From contig CM046456.1 in NCBI GenBank assembly GCA_025506515.1, positions 9,609,208 to 9,673,207 of the forward strand: a stretch of DNA of 64,000 bases. The letters are read 5' to 3'. This stretch comes from Flaveria trinervia (lineage: Eukaryota > Streptophyta > Magnoliopsida > Asterales > Asteraceae). Below, in pieces: positions 22,471 through 34,938 of the stretch (positions are counted from its first letter, which is position 1; every line of letters begins with the position of its first letter). Both the position numbers and the translations under genes were made by a program. Under the pieces are notes generated by a model, which saw nothing but the letters and a program-made list of their open reading frames with translations, did not search any database and was not told the origin of the DNA.

Positions 22471-22696
22471 ATGGCGCGATCGACTATAACGTTCTTGTGT
22501 TACTTGTTACCGCGCTATGCCTTGCAAACATCGCGTTCCAATTTGCTCACGCGACTTCAAGATGTGTCAAAGAAATAACCACAACCAAAGGAAATTTCGA
22601 AAGCAGCCCAAACCAAGTCCCACTTAAAGCGACTAAAGTTCATCTAGACGCCTTTCGCCACCCATGCCCGGCCACAGCCCTGGCGCTGGTCATTAG
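22471..22696 (+). pseudogene. CEP (C-terminally encoded peptide) precursor, two frameshifts
   Basis: The reading begins MARSTI, must shift once (about 22484-22490) to give a hydrophobic signal peptide (VLLVTALCLANIAFQFAHA), continues through a variable spacer to HLDAFR, and must shift again (about 22652-22660) to end PGHSPGAGH, then TAG at 22694. The ending is the CEP hormone signature (family pattern xFRPTxPGHSPGxGH). CEP peptides are secreted, hydroxyproline-modified signals perceived by CEPR receptor kinases in nitrogen signalling and root growth. The three segments lie in three frames, so no continuous precursor is encoded. It is either a pseudogene or has two one-base consensus errors. 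A TATA box stands upstream, and an intact CEP gene lies 12 kb away. Confidence 0.75.
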
Positions 22697-22899
22697 ATCA
22701 ACTCATGTCTTCTCATTTCACTTTTCTGTTCTAAAAAGTTTGAAATTAGTAGATTCTTGTAAATGTAGTGTGCTAAGTTTCTTGTTGTCGTGTGATCATT
22801 TTCAAGTGTTCTTAACTTTTGTCTTGTATGTTGTAACGGTTTATGCTTCGAAATATCTGATGACTTGCACAAACACATAACGCTATCATCTTTTCTAAC

Positions 22900-24070
22900 A
22901 TAATAGAATCCGATTCGGATCGTTATGTTTGTGAGTTTGGAAAGAACATGTCTCCCACATAGCTTCATACGATGTTGCAACAAAGCAATATGTTGGTGGT
23001 GGTGTCTTTTATGAGTGCACGTATGTAAATCAGTAAATGTTGTTGGAGACTAAATTAAAAAAGCAAGAAAAAGTGAAAATGTATGCTACTTTCTTGGCAC
23101 ATAAACTTGAGAGGCCCCCATGCAAAAGCCGTACACAACAAGCAAACTGTGCTACACTAGTAGATTTTATCATTTTATTTATATTATACTAATTAACAAT
23201 TTATATTTGCGTTACGATTTATACCTCATGCTTTATATGTTGTAGTTTTGTTTTATTTTTTATTTTTATACTTTTAACTCTATAGTTTTAATCTTTTACA
23301 ATTAACCCTAACATTTGTTTTGACTTTCAACTTTGGTCTCACATGCTTTTAACATTTTACAAATTTTGCATTTTACGTCTCGGTCTCAGATTTTCGAGTT
23401 AATATACCACAACATGTATATGTGGTTCAATGGTTTTACCTCTATTTATTTCCGTTTAACGGTCATGTTATGTTTCACATTTCGGTCTAATTTATACAAA
23501 TTAACGCGCCGCAACGCATGTGCTTGGTTTAACATTTTTACATTTACTTTTTGTTTAGTTTAATTTTTTTATTTTTGTTTCTTTTACGAGTTCTGGTGTT
23601 GGTTGTCGCTAGCGATGATGTGACATTTATGCTACTTGGCAGGTTTTACGTCCCGCCGTAACGCGACGAGCTTAATACTAATCAGTTTTAAAAGCGATAT
23701 GATTTTGCATTTTTGTGTCGCCTTAGTTGCGAGAATATGTAAAAGTCTTTCTTAAAATCAACCTCACAATCATTTAATAAAACGTTTTCATTTGAACCAA
23801 TCAGATTAAACAGACCAGTTGAACACGACTTTCAAACTGGTGAAATTGTATTTCAACCGTTTTTTTCTTTAAAATTTATTAATGAAATTTATTTTTAGTT
23901 GCTTAATTAAGTCTTTGAAATAGTAAATCTATTATATTATATATATAGAACGAGGTTCGTTACGAAATCTTTCTACTATATTAAAATATATCTTGAGATG
24001 AACGTGTCAACACCACAATCATCAACACCAAAAATTTATCGCTTATATCTCTTATTAAATAATTACCTTA
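22900..24070. other. Intergenic with a degenerate Helitron-type 3' end
   Basis: At 23650-23682, a CCCGCCGTAACGCG hairpin-like stretch followed by CTTAATACTAAT resembles a Helitron 3' terminus. The 5' end is not clear. Otherwise AT-rich with no gene seen. Confidence 0.35.
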
Positions 24071-24078
24071 ATTTTTTT

Positions 24079-24345
24079 GAACGGCCAACGAATAATTAGT
24101 AAGTCCGGACACCCGGGTAAACCCATTGGCAAAAGGCCACTCACGCCCGCGAACACAGACATCGCTGGTGACCCGACTCGCTCATCATTCTAAGGGAAAC
24201 CCACCACCCAAAGGCCCACTATGGTAAAATTCTTTGCTCACTTAAAGCATATTACACCTAATGAGATTCTAACCCATGATCTCTATTTTGAAAAGTCATA
24301 GAGTGTCACATCCTAAACCATTTGATTTAAAACTCATTTGCAATA
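24079..24345 (-). mobile_element. tRNA-derived SINE (minus strand)
   Basis: On the minus strand it reads from a tRNA-like head with GGTTAGAATCTC (a degenerate B box, GGTTCGAATCC-like) through a GGGTTTACCCGGGTGTCCGG body to CCGTTCAAAAAAA, an A-rich tail at 24072-24078. The body resembles SINEs I recall from composite genomes. A target duplication around TTAATTAC is possible but not certain. Confidence 0.5.
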
Positions 24346-27130
24346 ACTACATTAATTACTAATAATATTATTAATATTATTTCAAAGTTAGTAAATCAAG
24401 AAAGAGATCATTTATAATGTTATTTCTAATTAAAACAAATTAAAAAAATTTATATAACTGTTGTATTACTTAAAGTCATTTTTCATATATAATTTCAGTC
24501 ATATCATATATTATAATATCATTTTATAATTAATAATTATTATATTAATATTTTATTTATTCAATTCGTGTAACAAAAAAGTTTACTAAACTTAGTAGTA
24601 AAATATAACAACAAATAACAAATTTAATCTTTTATTTTTTAATAAATTGTTCATTTTTTAATTTACAAACGTATATGCTTGTATACATAAAAATGCATTA
24701 ACTATTTCTTCATATGTATATCATGTGTAGGTAATATTATAAATGAAATTTGTTCATTTTTTTTCTTTAATTTAAGACTAGATAAATGAACATTAAATCT
24801 TATTAATTTTTTATCTTAAAAACTTTTAAGGTTGCAGGAAAAACATGTGTTTTCTCGTAGTATTTAGTGTTCAACATAAAACACCCCGCACCACCCAAAC
24901 ACACACACATAAAGATATGGATATTATAACTTCATCTGTTAACTAACTCTTGTTTTTGATCGGGGTGAGAACAATTAGTTCTAGACCTGGCAATACTAGT
25001 TCGTGTGCTTTCAATTGGGTGATTTGGGTTTTAATTATAATGGGGGGTAAGATGGGTTAGTTATTATTTAAGAGGGTTAGGATGGGCAATTTAAAAGTTG
25101 AGGAGAAAGAAACGGGTTAAGATGGGCGATGCTAAATACCCTCAACGGGTCAGGATGGGTCACTATTACGTTTGGTTTTGAACCTTTCGCAACATGTTCA
25201 TTCATCCTATCAAATATCTAGATCCCATTCAAAAATCACCATTAGTGATTAATCCCCTATTTTGATTTAATACTTCGCCTATTACCTTTCATTTTCATCA
25301 CAAATCATTGTTTAATGTTGTTTTTTTTTAAATTCAACCCATATTATCCTCAATATGAATGTAATATTCAACCGGAAGTGGTGTAGTTGTTTCAAATCAT
25401 GTGATGACACAATCATTAAGGTTTTCGCTATAAAAATGTGTAAACTTCATCCTCCAATGGCATTCGATCGGTTTTTAAAAAAGACTCTACTAGTCGTGGA
25501 AACTTATATTCGTTGTCGAAACTGAAGACCTTCACCAACGTCTTCATCGCCTTAATTGACGTCGACGTTCGTGGTCTTCGTCATTATTTTGTAAATTTAA
25601 TCCATTAGTTAGAGTGAAACTATGCCTTTTCAATTGATAAACAAACAATTCGATCAATTTTAATATGGGTTGATCGGGTTATTCGGGTTTTGGGTTAATC
25701 AGTTTGGCTTATTCGGGTTTTTAAGGTTTGAAAGTTTATCCGAAACCCGACCCGAATAAAAACAGTTTTATCGGTTTTCGGGTTGTTTGGATAACGGGTT
25801 GTTCGGGTCGAGTTTCTTCAGGTACGGGTGAGGTCGGGTCGGGCGGGTTAATCGGGTACGAATAAAATCGACGGCCTAATCCTCATTGTAGACTAATACC
25901 ATCCAGAATGCAACCTATTTGAACTTAATGTATTGTTTTCAATTTTTAGACTTTTGACCCATTCTGACCCGAACATATATTTACCCGAATCCAACTTGAC
26001 CCTAATCCGTTTTTAAATTGACCCATCCTGACCCGAACCCGTTTTAACCCGAACCCATTCTGACCCGTTATACTATCCGACCCAACCCGCCCGTTTTACC
26101 ATATATAATTAGTTCATATGTGGTCTAGTTTTAAAAACGAAAACTCTTACTTAAAATCAGTGCCCAAAACATTTATGATACTATAAAAACATAAAGGTAA
26201 ATTGAGTGATGTCCATCCTATCGTGTTTTCTTCTGTAAAATGACACGCAAAGTGATATTTTTACAGAGTGCAGATTTAACAAACTAATGGTGCACTAGCT
26301 AACTACGTTGACTTTTGACTATCAATTTTGACTATATACAGTTACTAACTTACTATTCTAACAGTTTCAGTACTTGTTCGAAGACAGTTGTCGAATTCGA
26401 CCACTTAAGATTTGCGACACATAGTGCCCGTACGATACGCAGGCAAGATATGCATGAAAAGTTTAATCAAATTCGGTGTCTGAGCTTGAATATTATCGTA
26501 AAAAGGGCGGGGGCGAAATTAATATTCTTTAAACGGGGCGAACTCGACATTTATATTAAAAATTTACACTATCGGGTTAAAAATTACACTACCAGACTAA
26601 ATTTATAAAATACAATTGGCTATTTTCTTTGATGATAAAAAAATTATTGATGTGAAATATCTTCAATTCTATTTTTCACTGTGATATTAGCAGATATTAC
26701 TAGTAGATTATTAAGAATTTGGCAATAAGTTCGTTACCCAAATGGCCAGATAATTGAAGTTTCGTTAACTAGATTATACTATTGTCTATATTTAAGATTT
26801 AGTTATGAATAATAAGAAGTTTGAAATATGCATTTATTTGTTAATAACAAGTAATATAAGTTTTAAATGAAACAAAGTAATATAAGTTATAACATATTCT
26901 TCATGACCAAGACCGGCAACAGATCTAACTTTAGTACCATTTTTACGGCTTAATCATAAATTCATAAGTGACTCGATTGATTTACATCACTAACAGGTAC
27001 AGGTACAAGGGGTGGCGGTCCTTGATGAGATCCAAAGGGTAAAGTCATTACTAGGGTCGAGCTGTCAGGTTATTAGTTTGGAATTTTTTTTATTTCTATA
27101 AAAGTAGCTTCATTAAAAATGTATTAAACA
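24346..27130. other. Intergenic with GGGTT/ACCCG-rich repeat blocks
   Basis: From about 25000 to 26110 the strand alternates between GGGTTATTCGGGTT-type and ACCCGAACCCG-type blocks (25640-25870 against 25960-26100), giving long-range inverted complementarity. It is probably a non-autonomous repeat. Similar blocks recur at 49375-49815. The open frame at 26315-26608 has no recognisable feature. Confidence 0.5.
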
Positions 27131-27528
27131 CTAGGTTATTAGTTCGTGTATTACACGGTTTAAAAGTTATAAATATATAATTCAAATATGTAAACAAAAA
27201 TATTTAAACTCTATCGTTTTATTTTAAATCGATTATATAAAAATAAGGATTTGTGATCTTAAGGTTTAAAGGGTTACATAAAATTTGAGATGATTGATGT
27301 CATAGATTCAAAATCCCTAATATGGTTGGTGGTGATTGAGGTAGTTAAAAAAATAAACTGCACTTTTGTCGTTTAAAAAAGTTAAAATAAAATAAAAACT
27401 TCAATTAAGAAATGTAACATGATTTGTGGAAAATTTGTTAAAGAAGTTTAGGCGGGAAAATTTTTGTGAGATGAAATCTGATGATGACATGTGTCACCAC
27501 ATGTAATCATTTACTGGTATAAATGTGA
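27131..27528 (-). mobile_element. Short non-autonomous Helitron (~400 bp)
   Basis: The minus-strand 3' end is a CCGTGTAATACACGA hairpin, a spacer and CTAG before T at 27131. The proposed 5' end is TCACATTTATACCAGTAAATG at 27528. The neighbouring ACATGTGTCACCACATGT palindrome and TTTTCCCGCC stretch fit 5' parts of small plant Helitrons. Confidence 0.45.
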
Positions 27529-27569
27529 AATCTGGGTTTGAAAATGGTAATATTTAAGCAACTATGATA

Positions 27570-30500
27570 TAAAAATGAAAACTCCCACCCAATTTCCAAA
27601 AATCAAATTGCAAACATTTGGTCTCTCTCGAATCCTCTTCTCCCGGTTCACAAAAACGCATACTGTTGGATTCTCTGGGGTAGAAACAACCCTAGTCCCA
27701 AAAATATTAGAGTTCATTGCTCAAAGTGACAACCTAGCAGCACAAGCTAGTGTTGAACCCACACCTGCTTTTTCCCAACCACTCTCACAGCCTCAAATCA
27801 CCATCACTTACCAAAGAAAATCCAAACGAACCCCTGCTCAGGTATTCAGTCTGTGGAGGTCCCCATATACTCACCCATACAGGAAGAAGTGACACTGGAG
27901 CTCCCACTTCTCCTGAGGAGCAAACCACTCCCATCTCTTCAAGCATCAGTGCTGAGGTTCCTCATGCTCAGCCTGATGAGCTCATTAGCCCAACTGCCTT
28001 AAGCCATCACTCTGAGTCTCAACACTCAAGTGATCAACCTTCAGAGGATAGTTACCATCCCCAGCCTATAGATCTCAACCAACAAATTCCCAACCTTGAC
28101 TTCTATACTGATGAAGATATAGATTTCAGTGAGTATAATGAATCTCTCTTCTTTCCACCTACTCAAAGAGAGATGAGTACTCCTGAGTCTCTTACATCTA
28201 TCCCATATCAGTCACCTACAAAACTGAGGTGGACACTCCTGAACCTGTTTAGGATGTCCATATGGAAGAGGCTTTCACTTCTGAAAGTGATTACATCATT
28301 AAGACCTCAACTATGGCAACTCAGCCCACTGACATCTCAACTGAGATTGCTAGTGAGCAGAGGAAAACCAGCAGTCAAGAACCTCAAGCTGGTGGTGAGA
28401 GAGAGGACTCTAGTCCAATCATCTCATCCCCCAATGAATCTTCTGATGAAGATGAGGGGAATCTGAGACTAGTGGTGCAAAAACTGTCAAAAACATGCAC
28501 TTACCTAGTCTCAAAGGTCAGTCACCTTGAATCTCAGATGACTACCTTACACAACAGGATTAATGATCAGCAACTTGAGATTTCATATCTTAAGGAAAAC
28601 CTAGCTGGGAGACCCTTAAGAAGAGCTCAACCAGGAACACAAGAACCTGTGGATGTAATTGACCTATCTTCCAGCTCACCTATGCAAGTGGGTGATGCTA
28701 CCAAAAATGGGGAGAAAGTCATTACAGCCACAGAACCTGGGAGTTCTTCAGAGAGAATGGACATTAAGGACTCACCATCCTCACTTGCAACTGTGCATTC
28801 TCAGTAACCTCCTCTAGTTCACATTGATGTCGACTACATAGACTCCTTCATACAGAGTTTGTTTGAGGATGGGATACCAAGGGCTATGTCACCTTCACCA
28901 TCTTCCAATCACATCATTGGGTGGAGGTATGACAACAACAAGAAGGCCCTAATCATCATAAGAGTTCAAGTACAGCAAGAAGTTTTCAATTTTCAAACAT
29001 TAGACTACTATGAAGGTCTGGATCTAGTCAATATGCCACTTATCAACCCAAGCCAATCAAGACAAGCTGACAGACTGGCTAAAAGAATCCAAGACAGGAT
29101 CACTGTAGAGTTCAGATAAGAAGGAGACTTAGGCAATCAGGCAATGTCATCGGTCAACTGGATGTTGAGGCAAACCTTAAGATTAGCTTCATAGGGGAAA
29201 CCTTGACTGAAGGCCAGTGACAGAACCTGAGAGCCCTGTCTCTTCATCTCCAACTACTGCAGAGATCCACATTCCTTCTGAGACACCTGCCGTGAAGGTG
29301 CTTCTCAACCTCTCTGTGGCCTGAGCTCAGATGCTGCAACAAGCAATGAAGGCCAAAGCTCTATCCACCCTGAGTCACAAAGGTTTGTGAGTGACAAAGG
29401 GAAAAGAAAGATAACATCTGAGAAGATTGAGGAGGAGGAGAGAGAGGAAAAGGAGGCTAAGGGGAGAAAGTTCCTCTGCTGAGTCTCCAAGACTCATGGA
29501 GTCTGCAATCAGGGCTGCCCCCAGACCAGATACTCAGAATGATGAGTTAAGGGCAATCAGGATTAACTATTTACAGACTAGGAACTATGACATAGATAGT
29601 GTCATTTCTATTCTTTTGGATGAGTTGAATGAACTGGTTGACCTGGAAAGGTCAAGAGAGAAGAAGGAGGCAGAAGATGCAGAACTCCTAGTACAAGTCA
29701 AAGAAGAGAGAAGAAGAAAAAGACTGTACAAAGGTATGTCTATCCTCTCCCCAGTTCAAGAAAGTCCTGAACAAGAGGATGTGGTTCAACAAAAACCTCA
29801 GGTAGATAAAGAAGAAGATAGAATTAAGATGATTAACTACCTGAGTGCCACAGACTTCTATCAAGCAAATGCACTCCTTCCCTTGCCTTATGACTATATT
29901 AAGTTTCAGTACTTAAAACAACTTGAGTTTGAGCTAGTCAAAAAAAGAAAGACAACAAAGAAGAAGCTAAGGGAAGAAGCTGCAAAATCAAGAGCCATCA
30001 TCCAAAAGAGCATGAAGAAGTCTGCTGATAGGCAGAGGATGATAAGCTTCTTGAAGCTGTATGGATTCTCCGGAAGGAGACTTGGACCCATGTCTCTATC
30101 CACTATGGATGAGCATATCAGGGTAATCAAGCAGAAGATTAAGAGTGGAGAGTCACTACTTACACTCCACTCCAAGTCAGGCTCCACCTGAAGTGGGGGT
30201 TAAGGTTGAACAACCAGAGACAACACAACCCGGACCTCCTGCTAATGCTCACCAAGCTTCATTTTCTGATCCACAGCAGGGTCAACCTCCCTCTCCATCT
30301 GAACCTGAGAGAGAGAAAGTCCCAACTGAGAAAGACAATGAAGATCAATTTGGTGCTGCAGGCCAGTCTTCTCAGTTAAAATTTGGAAAGAGAAAAAAGA
30401 GGATGGCTTCTAGACCAAAGCCTAAGAAGAAGAAGAAGCATGCATCCCTTTCTAAACCTCAGGATGAATCAGAACAGCCTGAGGATGTGCAGCCAGAGGA

Positions 30501-30760
30501 AGCTACACCAACTCCAATTCAAATAGCTCCTCTAGAAATAGGAAGACCCATCTTGTCTTGGACATACACCACAAATCCAGAAAGATGGCATGTTATTAGA
30601 GATCAGGGCATTGAAGACATTTATACATGGCAAGATATGTTTCAGTTGCCTCTGTATGACCTCTTTGACATGAGAAGACACTTTGACAGCCTGAACGATC
30701 TTAATCGTCTTATGAATAAAGGAATGGTGATCATCCTAATAAGGATTGTTAATATCTGAA
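27570..30760 (+). pseudogene. 3' accessory (env-like) region of a Sirevirus-type Copia element, decayed
   Basis: Successive frames (27575-27892, 27750-28466, 28262-28807, 28859-29119, 29427-30191, 30145-30759) join into one long degraded reading. It opens with TVGFSGVETTLVPKIL and is rich in Ser, Pro, Glu and Gln. A coiled coil (VSHLESQMTTLHNRINDQQL) is followed by charged helices, a Lys-rich basic stretch (KPKKKKKHAS) and a terminal FDMRRHFDSLNDLNRLMNKG. This architecture, downstream of pol and before a polypurine tract, matches the extra ORF of Sirevirus-like Copia elements in composite genomes as I remember it. No RT, integrase or 5' LTR is present. The N-terminal boundary is uncertain. 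Confidence 0.5.
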
Positions 30761-30789
30761 GTTTTCAAAGTGTTTTGGTAGCATCAGCC

Positions 30790-31740
30790 TACGGGGAGTT
30801 TGTAGAGATTAATGAAGAGGCTGATGCAACCTAAACATCTTAAGTCTTTCCTGCATGCTGCACAAGTGCATTAAAGAAGAAGCTTAGGAAGTTTCACATA
30901 TAAAACAAAAAATACTCTAAGTGTGAAATCTTCCGAAGCCAAGACCAATATCTTACGAAGCCAAACATGAAGTCTTCCGAAGCCTCAGAGACAAAGTCTT
31001 CCGAAGCTTCAACTCATGAAGACAGATTTCTTCCGAAGACTTTTAGTAACATGCTTTATCTGATGTACTGTTCCATAAAGCTGGACACCTTTCTGCTGCA
31101 CCTCTGCAAGTCACCAACTTACATGAGTTGGTGAAAAGGTACACGCTTTTGGTAACTATACATTGAGGTCTTGAGTCTGTAACTTTCTACTTTTTGTACT
31201 TTATCCTTTTTGTAATAGATAAGGATGTGAGCTATGGCATGTTATAATCACAAGTTAAAAGGCAATCTGCTTTTGACTCTACAATTGATTTTGTTTGTGT
31301 CTAGTCAATTGTATCCAGCTGACTTTCAAAGTATAGCCGGCTGTAGGATGTAGTATAAGTATCTCATGTTCTTGTATCTTTAAAATATGCTTTTGTAACA
31401 CTTGTAATAGAACATAGAGAAAGCAATATACTGTATTCTTGAAAACCAAATACTTGTGTTCTTTGTTTTCTGTCTCTTGCATTACTTTTGTTCTTAAGTA
31501 GGTTAATCCAGTTTACTGTTTGATCAAAGTTTAGTTAATCTCCTTTTTGTATTGTTGTGTTCTAACTTAATCCTTCAACGATCCTGCAATATCATACTTA
31601 GTTCTTGATCAAATATAATTAAGTCATATCCGATTGAGATATTCGAATGAATCATTGAAGAATTTCGATCTGAAAGTGTCATTTACATCTTCCAGATTAT
31701 CCAAATTGACGGCAATTCAGTTGGAAAAGTAAAATCAACA
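30790..31740 (+). repeat. Presumed polypurine tract and 3' LTR of the Sirevirus-like element
   Basis: GGGGAGTTTG near 30797 looks like a polypurine tract. The following ~940 bp contain repeated CTTCCGAAGC motifs (30930-31040), promoter-like (TTTTTGTA) and poly(A)-like sequence, and end near AAATCAACA at about 31740. The stretch 30700-31590 is repeated inversely at 54109-55021. The exact LTR ends cannot be fixed without the 5' copy. Confidence 0.45.
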
Positions 31741-33719
31741 AAGAAAATTCAGAATAGTCACTGAATATGAGGTATACGGTGATCTAACTTACGCAAAGTT
31801 GCAAACAAATGATAAATAAACAATAATAGTTCTTAACTTCTAATAGTTTCTGTTTGGTTGAGTCAAGAGGAAGTTAAACTTTAGTAGTTGGAAATGCTTA
31901 CTATTTACAATTGTCAGAATTAATATCCATCGTTAATTATATAGAGCTTTTTTTATATATATAAAAAAAGAATGTATACGACACGATACGTGTGCATGTG
32001 TGGATTTAAGAATGTTGAGACTAAATTTTTTTAATCTTATGAGTCAAGACAATTTTTTTATGTTTGTTGGGTCAATAGACATGATGGGCTTAAATGTATG
32101 TATGTTTTTTGTTTTAGCCCAAAAATGATCATGTTTACTTTAAGTGTGGTCAAATGGAGTTGCTTGAAGGGCTTTCTTTAAAGATCAATTGTTCTATAAT
32201 CAAAATTTTTCGTTGTGAAACTCCTCTCTTACCACTAGGTCCCAACAGGACACCCTCAGATTAAAGTTGTTACGTGAACAAAACCAAAGTATATAGTTTG
32301 TAATTTAAAAGTGTGTATTCGTATTTTGTTGTTTACAATCAAATATTACAAATGGTTTGTTAATAGATCAAGTCGTTCGATTCACCAATCTCGGAAAGTT
32401 TGTGGGAATCTCGGAAAGGTTGTGGGAGAGTTGGAGGCCGGGGGGAAAAACCAAGGGACTTGTTGGGTTGAAGATTGACGATGTTTGTTGCCAAAAAACT
32501 AATATAGAATGCAAGAGGGGTTCGATTTGTAAGGTCCCGTTTCCGGAAGTCTTCACAGTTGGACTTACACATCAGAAACATAATTCATAAATTTTAAATG
32601 TTCATAAACTCATAGCAGTAGAACATAAATAACTTTACGCAAAGAATTGTCTTAAAACATGACACGGTAAGTAATTAAGAACTATTGAAGTTTGGATGAC
32701 GGTCTTTATAAGGCCGAGTAGCTTCTCATTTTAATGTCAAGCTTTCACTATTCATTGTCTTCCCTGCTCAACTGATATACATATTAAAAAAATTAGCGTT
32801 GATGAATGAGTTTTAATTTTACCTTTAAACAAAGCTTGACATTTATAACGTTTTGTAAAATCATTCAGACATTTCATTATAACATATCATATCACATTTA
32901 TAATATAATAATAACGTATCATGACATAGCATGATCTTATACATCGGTATGCGATTAACCGTTTGTTGCATAAAGCAAGATTTTCCTCTCTTATACTGTA
33001 TGCAAGACTTATATCATAGGCCCTTTCTTGCAAAATTTTGTATCTTTTTACGGGCAAACCAGCAAGACACAATGCTCTGTCTAGGGTTTGTAACAAATGG
33101 TGACATCTAGCGTTTATAGTTAATGTGTGCCATAGCGGAGATGGTAGCTTCATTCCACTTAATAGGTGATTATAGTATATATAGGAAAATTTTAGAAAAA
33201 CTTAGTATCTAACTAAACCCATGGACTTAATAATAAAACTTAACAATGATATATTCCAATAAAAAATGATACCGTTCAAGATTCAAATGTTAAAATCCAA
33301 TTTTTTAAGATTCAATATTTTTATTTTATAAAAAAAAGTGAATTGATGTTTTTCTTCCTGTTGTTTGTTCCTATTTGTTATTTTTATCCAAAAAGGTTTT
33401 TTTCTTACTTTTGCTTCCCAAGGTTTGAAAATTTTTGTTATTTTCATTCAAAAACATAATTCTGTGGTAAAACTTCTTATTAGCAACACGTAAACATAAA
33501 TTAGAATTTCATTTTTATATAACAATTTACTTAAGTATCCTTTTAACAATGAATATTTAACAATTTAAAACAATGTAGCTAAGATTTTTGGATGAAAATA
33601 ACAACGTTTTCCAAACCTTGAATATCCAAATGCAAAAAAATATATATATTTTTTTGGATGAAAATGGAAAATGTGACCAAATCACAGGGAAGAAAATGAC
33701 AATTCACGTTTAAAAAAAT
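31741..33719. other. Intergenic, no gene recognised
   Basis: AT-rich, with scattered short frames. The open frame at 32357-32590 (+) has matching open frames on the opposite strand and no recognised motif. Confidence 0.4.
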
Positions 33720-33726
33720 ATTAGAG

Positions 33727-33996
33727 GGCATTTGGTTAGAAGAAATGAAATGGAATTGAGAAACTTGTATAAATTTCAAATAAATGTTTGAGCGAGTAAT
33801 GAAATCTAAAACCCAATGGAATGTTTCACCTCAAATTCTCTCCTTAGGTGGAAGGATTTTGAAATTTCACAACCAAATAAATTTGAGATGAAACATTCTA
33901 TTGGATTTTATGTTTCATTACGCACTCAAACATAATTTTATTTGAAAATCATACTAGTTTATCAATTTTATTTTATTTCATCCAACCAAACGCCCC
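33727..33996. mobile_element. 270-bp hAT-type MITE
   Basis: Left end GGCATTTGGTTAGAAGAAAT; right end, read inversely, GGCGTTTGGTTGGATGAAAT. Both flanks carry ATTAGAG (33720-33726 and 33997-34003), a 7-8 bp target duplication fitting hAT. The interior folds back (AATGGAATGTTTCACCTCAAA against TTTGAGATGAAACATTCTATT). Confidence 0.75.
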
Positions 33997-34261
33997 ATTA
34001 GAGTTTTATGAAGTTCAAAACACCACGACTTCTAGAAAGAACAAACTTTTAGAAGAATTGAAAATTAGAAACTAGTGTACGAGGGAGATTGAATAATCTG
34101 CAAGCAGAATATTAAGATTTCCAAAAAAGAACCTAAAACTAAACATCCATTTCAACTTTTTACCTTAGACTTCACACAACACCCCCCCAACACTTCAATA
34201 GAATCCCCCCATTATTATGGACATTTTCACATGTTTTGTTTCACTTTAACTGCATTCCACT

Positions 34262-34271
34262 ATATATATAC
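34262..34271 (+). promoter_or_regulatory. TATA box of the intact CEP gene
   Basis: TATATATATA lies about 90 bp before the ATG at 34356, inside the expected core-promoter distance. Confidence 0.5.
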
Positions 34272-34355
34272 ATACCACAACAGTTTCTTCTACATCTACA
34301 ACCCAACACAAAAACCATCCAACTATTTTGCCTTGTCCCTTTTGATTTGTGCAAA

Positions 34356-34610
34356 ATGTCAAAATGTTATTGCGCGGTGTTGTGTGTTTTAATGCTACTC
34401 GCGTGTGAGTTTAGGTGTGTTCACGGGAGGCGTTTGAGGTGCAAACGATGCGCTTCAAACACAAGGCGTGTGGTGAAAGCCGAAAGAATGAAGGGAAGTG
34501 GGAAGATGTTGCATTCGGTTGTGAGAACAAGTAAGGTCGCAACCGTAGAGGATTTTAGACCTACTTCCCCGGGCCCTAGTCCTGGGGCGGGGCATGCAGT
34601 TCGTAACTAA
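34356..34610 (+). CDS. CEP (C-terminally encoded peptide) precursor, 84 aa
   Basis: A single-exon small secreted-peptide gene. I chose the ATG at 34356 (MSKCYCAVLCVLMLLACEF) over the upstream in-frame ATG at 34236, because it opens a typical signal peptide (residues 1-24, ending VHG) and the upstream stretch overlaps the TATA box. A basic variable region follows (RRLRCKRCASNTRRVVKAER). The C-terminal hormone domain DFRPTSPGPSPGAGH is followed by AVRN and TAA. The 15-residue domain has the conserved Phe-Arg-Pro, Ser-Pro-Gly and Gly-His; the usual GHSPG is GPSPG here. The mature peptide would be cut out, proline-hydroxylated and sensed by CEPR-type receptor kinases, controlling root growth and nitrogen demand (family knowledge). 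The CRK gene ends 330 bp downstream on the opposite strand. Confidence 0.88.
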   Translation: MSKCYCAVLCVLMLLACEFRCVHGRRLRCKRCASNTRRVVKAERMKGSGKMLHSVVRTSKVATVEDFRPTSPGPSPGAGHAVRN

Positions 34611-34938
34611 GATTTTCTTTTGCTTATGTTGTTGCGAAGTTAACATTTTTTTTACTGGTCAGATGGAAGGTTTAAATTAATGTTGTTTTTCCAAGGTTTG
34701 CAAGGTGATTGATAATAACATGTATAGTGGTTGTTAATGGTCTCATTAATTCATATCGTTAATAAACCATCTGATGAGAATACAATACATTATACAATGG
34801 CAATTGAATACATAATCTTGTTTTTCTTATCAGAAACCTGATGTATAAAAGGATGTATTTCCTACCTTTAACTGCAGCAAACCCAAACACAATTTCAACT
34901 GATCTAACTTTACACAATGCCACACCAATAAGCAAGTG

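Noticed and set aside
24079..24345. A tRNA gene on the minus strand
   Set aside because: Only degenerate promoter-box similarity, no cloverleaf; a SINE explains the A-rich tail and the body.
29906..30187. Minus-strand open frame of 93 codons
   Set aside because: It is the shadow of the Lys/Glu-rich accessory ORF on the plus strand.
32357..32590. 77-codon plus-strand frame with open frames opposite
   Set aside because: No start context, domain, splice partner or homologue that I recognise; likely chance.
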